From Melitaea cinxia (taxonomy: Eukaryota > Arthropoda > Insecta > Lepidoptera > Nymphalidae), in the NCBI RefSeq assembly GCF_905220565.1, contig NC_059402.1:13517501-13581500 (forward strand): a stretch of DNA of 64,000 nt, written 5' to 3'. A model generated the notes under the pieces. That model was not told the origin of the DNA, made no database searches, and saw only the letters and a program-made list of their open reading frames with translations. The number at the start of each line of letters is the position of its first letter. Within the stretch, counting starts at the first letter, position 1. Made by a program: the position numbers and the translations under genes. This document shows positions 59,421 through 64,000 of the stretch, piece by piece.

Positions 59421-59708
59421 ACTGAGGTAGGGCACAGCAGGAATTTCCTGCTCAAAATATGGAGCAGCCCGACTGGGGTAGTACCTCGACCTTACAGAAG
59501 ATCACAGCAAAATAATACTGTTTTCAAGCAGTATTGTGTTCCTGTTGGTGAGTAAGGTGACCAGAGCTCCTGGGGGGATTGGGGATTGGGTCGGTAACGC
59601 GCTTGCGATGCTTCTGGTGTTGCAGGCGTCTATAAGCTACGGTAATCGCTTACCATCAGGTGAGCCGTACGCTTGTTTGCCGACCTAGTGACATAAAAAA
59701 AAAAAAAA
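59421..59708 (+). repeat. dispersed repeat family A, young copy
   Basis: ACTGAGGTAGGGCACAGCAG to TAGTGACAT(A)14. It is the cleanest family member in the window and ends in an intact poly(A) run. AGTCT occurs just before the element (59411-59415) and just after the tail, possibly part of the target duplication. Confidence 0.85.
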
Positions 59709-60447
59709 GTCTGGAAAAGTAGTCGGTTTATATATAAGACCAAAAAAAGGTTATTTACAATTTAATACAATAATTACAAAGTATTAGTTTTATGACACAC
59801 ATATCTGTTGTAGATGCCTATTTGGCGAGATATAAAACATACTTATTTAAGAAAAATCGTTACAGAGACAGTAAGACAAAACTCGCAGTTTCACCCGAAT
59901 TAAATATTAAAACTTGACAGATTTCTTTAAATTTATATTAACTGCTCCTCTTGAGTTTATGTATAATGTTTATTCGCCTACGAATTTTCTCAACAAGCGA
60001 GTCATTTGACAACCAATTACCGCTTTCGTCAAACTAACATTTTAAGTTTTATTATATTCGTTGAATATATCAGCAAGATTGATGCATTTTCGATAAATAT
60101 ACATGCTAAAAGTAGTGGTAGTTCATTTTCCGTGAGCTAAATAGACTCTCTAGCCGTCATAGCCATGATTTATGTAAATGCGACCACATAGATGTAGCAC
60201 GCGACTATTTTCATAGTCGTTTGACAGGTATTCCCGATGCCATTTGAATACCAAAGTAATGATGTTTGGGCAAGACGCTTAAAGCATTTTGAATAATCGT
60301 CAAACATACCATGCATTTGTGTTTAGGCTATAAACGTAACTGTTATGTTGTATTTTAGAATTAGATATTTTTAATTTTGGCTAGCCCACGTCGGGTGCCA
60401 ATTTTCGGTTGTTTTTTTCTTTATTGAATATTTTATTGTATTATTTA
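59709..60447. other. no feature recognised
   Basis: AT-rich sequence without a supportable frame. Confidence 0.35.
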
Positions 60448-60563
60448 TCTATACAAATGAATTGGGGTGTCTTTTTGTTATAATAAAACAACCGCTTTTA
60501 ACTAAAAACTTTAAATAACTTTTTTGTTAAATTCCACGCGGACGAAGTCGCGGGCACAGCTAG
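60448..60563 (+). mobile_element. short Helitron-like element (116 bp)
   Basis: Starts A|TCTATACAAATGAATTGGGG and ends GGGCACAG-CTAG|T after CGCGGACGAAGTCGCGGG, which can pair as a short imperfect hairpin. Probably internally deleted. Confidence 0.65.
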
Positions 60564-61732
60564 TCGATCAGCTAGTCAATCACTTAGGTACTGTTGTTCA
60601 TATTTATTGACCGACAAACAGTGAAACATTTATTTATAAGTACTATGAAAGCTATAAGTTAATAATTCTTCTTAAGGATTTAAAAATAGATTATTTTGTG
60701 TTATATAAAAAATCTTAAACTCCTTACTTGTGCCACAGACATAATAGCCTTGTCAAGGACAGTAGGTCATCGCCTCCTAGACAATGGTGTTTGTAAGACT
60801 TTATCGTCTGCCTGATTCACGAGATAAGATACATTGCAAATGACTGTCGAGACGTTCGTATTGTTCAGAGTTATCTATATTTACAATTTTGACTGAGAAA
60901 TCTTCAGTGTTGTTAAGATTTTGTAAGCACTACCACTAAATATACGGTTGGTTCCTGAGGAAGAATCGATTTTTTATTTATTTATTTAGTCATAATTCAA
61001 CACCAACAAGTAGTACAACAACAAATACAAAATAAATAAAGTAAATATCGGTATCTAGATAATTGCCTACTTTTTTACAGGTGTCCTTAAGTTACTAAGA
61101 ATATCGTCAACATCGAAATAAGTCAAATTAAAGATTGTCGATTTTGTATACAGTAATGAATATTCGAGATTAAATTCAGAACTTATTGTCAAGAACTAAA
61201 TTATGAAAAGTAAATTAAAAAAAAAACAGACGTAAAAAACATTTAAGAAAAATATATTAAAAGTGAGCATCAACGGAATTTAGAAGATGGTCCAATTTTA
61301 CAGGTGTTCGTAAATTACTTACAATATTAAAAACGTAAAATAAACTGAACAAACAACCGACCATGTAACAAACAGTAAAAATTCAAAATACACATCAATA
61401 TAAATATACAAAATAAAATCTAACATTAATGTCAGAGAGCAATATTAAAACAAAAAGTCAAAAACATCCAAAGTTTGTTAACATTTAGTGTGAGTGTAAA
61501 AATACAAATTACGTTTTTACAAAATAAATTAATTCGAATTAAGCTAGTAAGGCTACATAATTGTCAAGCTATAATATTGGAAAATATTCAGATTTTATAT
61601 GATCAGATATGATCTTCATAAGTCTGAGTACATAAAAAAAATAATGAATTTTATATTTGTCTATTTGCTAATTTGCAATTATTTTTTAATTTGCTGAAAT
61701 TGCATTGTTTCTTAAACTCCCAACGAATAAAT
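60564..61732. other. no feature recognised
   Basis: AT-rich, many A-runs, no frame or second copy of note. Confidence 0.35.
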
Positions 61733-61935
61733 AAACGCTTGACACTCGACGGCGCCCATTAGGATTTTCACCTGTGTCGGGGCCGGAACACACACAATAC
61801 ACAAGCACAAACGCCTAGACCACGACAAATATCTATATGGCCAATAAAAATGTCTGTCGTGAGCGGGTATCGAACCCGCGACGGCTAGCGCAACAGCCAG
61901 TGCTGTGACCGCTGCACTAACGTGTCGTCAATCAA
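61733..61935 (-). repeat. tRNA-derived SINE (family S1), minus strand
   Basis: Plus-strand reading ends with the tRNA head in reverse (GGGTATCGAACCCGCGAC, TGACCGCTGCACTAACGTG) after AAAATGTCTGTCGTGAGC. It matches the reverse complement of 6126-6345 along its length. Confidence 0.75.
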
Positions 61936-61947
61936 GCCTAACTTTTA

Positions 61948-61987
61948 TTAACCGACTTCCAAAAAAGGAGGAGGTTCTCAATTCGAC

Positions 61988-62045
<58 letters not shown>

Positions 62046-63240
62046 ATGTTACATCAGAACTTTTGACCAGGTAGACCGATTTCGACAAATTTTGTTTTAA
62101 TCGAAAGGTGGTGTGTGCCGATTGGTCCCATTTAAATTTATTTGAGATCTAACAACTACTTTTCGAATTATATCTAATAATGCGTTTTTACTTGACGCTT
62201 TTTTCGTCGACCTACGTTGTATTATACCACATAACTTTCTACTGGATGTACCGATTTTGATAATTCTTTTTTTGTTGGAAAGGGGATATCCCTAGTTTGG
62301 TACCATGATAAGGAAACCAGGATCTGATGATGGGATCCCAGAGAAATCGAGAGAAACTCTTGAAAATCCGCAATAACTTTTTACTGGGTGTATCGATTTT
62401 GATAATTTTTACTTTAATCGAAAGCTGATGTTTATCATGTGGTCACATATAAATTTTATCGAGATCTGATAACTACTTTTTGATTAATCTTTGATAACGC
62501 GTATTTACTTGACATTATTTTCGTCACCTTACGTTGTATTATACCTCATAACTTTTTACTGGGTGCACCGATTTTGACGTTTCTCATATAAATTAAAAGC
62601 TACTATTCGTCACGTGGTCCCATTCAAATTTAATTGAGATTTGATTCGTAATTTGTGAGTTATATCTAATATTGCGTATTTACTTGACGGTTTTTTCGTC
62701 ACCCTACGTTGTATTATACGTTATATCTTTTTACTGGGTGCACTGATTTTGATCTTTTTTGTATAAATCAAAAGCTAATACTTGTCATGTCGTCCGTTTT
62801 AAATATGATTGAGATATAATGAGCAATTTTTGAGTAATCTTTGATGACACGTATTTACATGACGATGTTAAGACGACTGTGGTCATGTTCAATACTTTGC
62901 CACAACGCCATCTATCAAAATGTTATGAAATTACTTCGTTCACTATCGATCAAATTACAATATTCCACTAGAGTAGAGAGTAGCAGTTTATTCGTTATAA
63001 ATATATTTGAGCTTTTAATTTTTGAGTTATTGCTAATACTGGGTATTTACTTGGCTATTTTACGTCGACCAAAGTTATATTAACCTCATTACTATTTTAC
63101 TGGGTGGACCGATATCGATGATTCTTTTTTTAATCGATAGGTGGTGCTTGTCATGTGGTCCCATTTAAATATAATTGAGATTTGACTCGAACTTTTTGAA
63201 CTATATCTGATATGGCGTATTTACTTGACTGTTTTTGGAG
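61948..63240 (+). repeat. dispersed repeat family C, longest copy with internal monomers and a 50-T run
   Basis: Starts ACCGACTTCCAAAAAAGGAG, followed by a run of 50 T (61992-62041). It then contains repeated blocks of the form TACGTTGTATTATAC...ACTTTTTACTGGGTG, anchored near 62212, 62530, 62701 and, more diverged, 63070. Each ends in GCGTATTTACTTGAC or a variant. The frame at 62841-63083 is not supported. Confidence 0.75.
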
Positions 63241-64000
63241 TTTTCTCCTTAAGAATCGATTTTCATTTAAGGCCCCGGAATGAAAAAATTGAACAGTAAA
63301 ATCTACTGAACGAATGACCTTGTTAGAGATGGCGTTCAGACGTTTTCTAATAACGCAATTAGGTTCCGATAGATGGCGTTATTGCATTCATTTATTTACA
63401 ATTTGATATAGTAATAATATATTTCTTAGACTAGTAAGCCTTTTTGTGCCTATTTAGACAGTTGATCTGAAGGGGTAAACTCCAGTCGTGCATCGGAGCT
63501 GTGTGAAAATATGAACATTACATATTTTTAATAAAAAAGACATAAACCGTAATTCAATATAAATCCGCTTCAACTAAAAAACCCGCCGTAATAAGCGATG
63601 TCAGCGCTTCACGCGAATCGACGACGGGCCTTTTATGAAATTTCTGCCTACAATCGCTAACAAAATGTTAGAAATAACAGTAGGACATTATATAATTCTA
63701 CAATTTTATAATGTCGCGTTATATGGAATACGAACAAAGTATTACTATTTTTTCGTCGATCTACGTTGTATTACTCTTCGATGTAATTGAAGTCGGTTTT
63801 TTTTTCGTTTGCGAGCAAACACAATTATCTTTACTAAAAAAACTTGTCATCATAATTAATCTGATACGTATTAATTGTATTATGGTGTACAATAAAGTCT
63901 ATTGTTATGTTATGTTATCTTCTAATACTTCGATATACTTAATACCTACGATTTTATTTTTGTGTTACCCCGTTTTTGTGAACCGTGGCGCCATCTATAG
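63241..64000. other. no gene recognised; family C end and a shared 21-bp motif at the edge
   Basis: A family C right end lies at 63735-63830 (GATCTACGTTGTATTACTC to GCGAGCAAACACAATTAT). 63980-64000 (GAACCGTGGCGCC...) nearly repeats 16885-16905. A CG-rich inverted stretch (CCCGCCGT...ACGACGGG) lies at about 63582-63629. No coding frame is supported. Confidence 0.4.

Noticed and set aside
63582..63629. CG-rich inverted stretch followed by T's, resembling a bacterial terminator
   Set aside because: The genome is eukaryotic, the stem is imperfect, and there is no transcription unit beside it.

Overview
This window looks like a piece of a butterfly or moth (Lepidoptera) nuclear genome. It is AT-rich, has intron-split genes with canonical GT/AG boundaries, and is crowded with dispersed repeats of types I recall as common in Lepidoptera: tRNA-derived SINEs, RTE and Jockey/CR1-like LINE ends, CTAG-ending Helitron-like elements, and the family running from a 'ttgctcgcaaacg' end to an 'accgacttccaaaaaaggagg' end. 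No host genes are supported outside the first 13 kb.

Region 1 (1-8.6 kb, minus strand) holds ten exons of a multi-C2H2 zinc-finger protein with a 56-residue polyglutamine tract. The 3' end lies beyond the left edge. Its introns hold a piggyBac-type MITE, a MITE broken by a 5'-truncated Jockey-type LINE with a 15-bp target duplication, an RTE LINE tail and a SINE. Region 2 (10.5-13.1 kb, plus strand) is a complete four-exon gene for COP9 signalosome subunit 7 (273 aa). The two genes are divergent, with about 1.95 kb between their start codons.

Region 3 (13.1-64 kb) has no supportable host exon and is a mosaic of mobile elements and unassigned AT-rich DNA. The best-supported pieces are: Helitron-like elements (A|TC...CTAG|T) at 21.0, 23.2, 24.7, 30.1, 45.4, 54.9, 58.3 and 60.4 kb; a 990-bp hAT-type element (21866-22855) and a 1396-bp hAT-type element (49738-51133), each with an exact 8-bp target duplication; a PIF/Harbinger-type element (42406-44016, TAA duplication) into which an RTE LINE fragment inserted, making its own 12-bp duplication; a CR1/Jockey-like LINE with an intact reverse-transcriptase frame (38003-40459); a tandem array of ~245-280 bp units (30.5-31.8 kb); and two overlapping perfect palindromes (58906-58976). 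The region could be intergenic or the introns of a large gene whose exons lie elsewhere; the sequence does not decide.

I found no previously undescribed biochemical system. What is worth a second look is transposon structure (nested, dateable insertions), the long polyQ tract in the zinc-finger gene, and the double palindrome.
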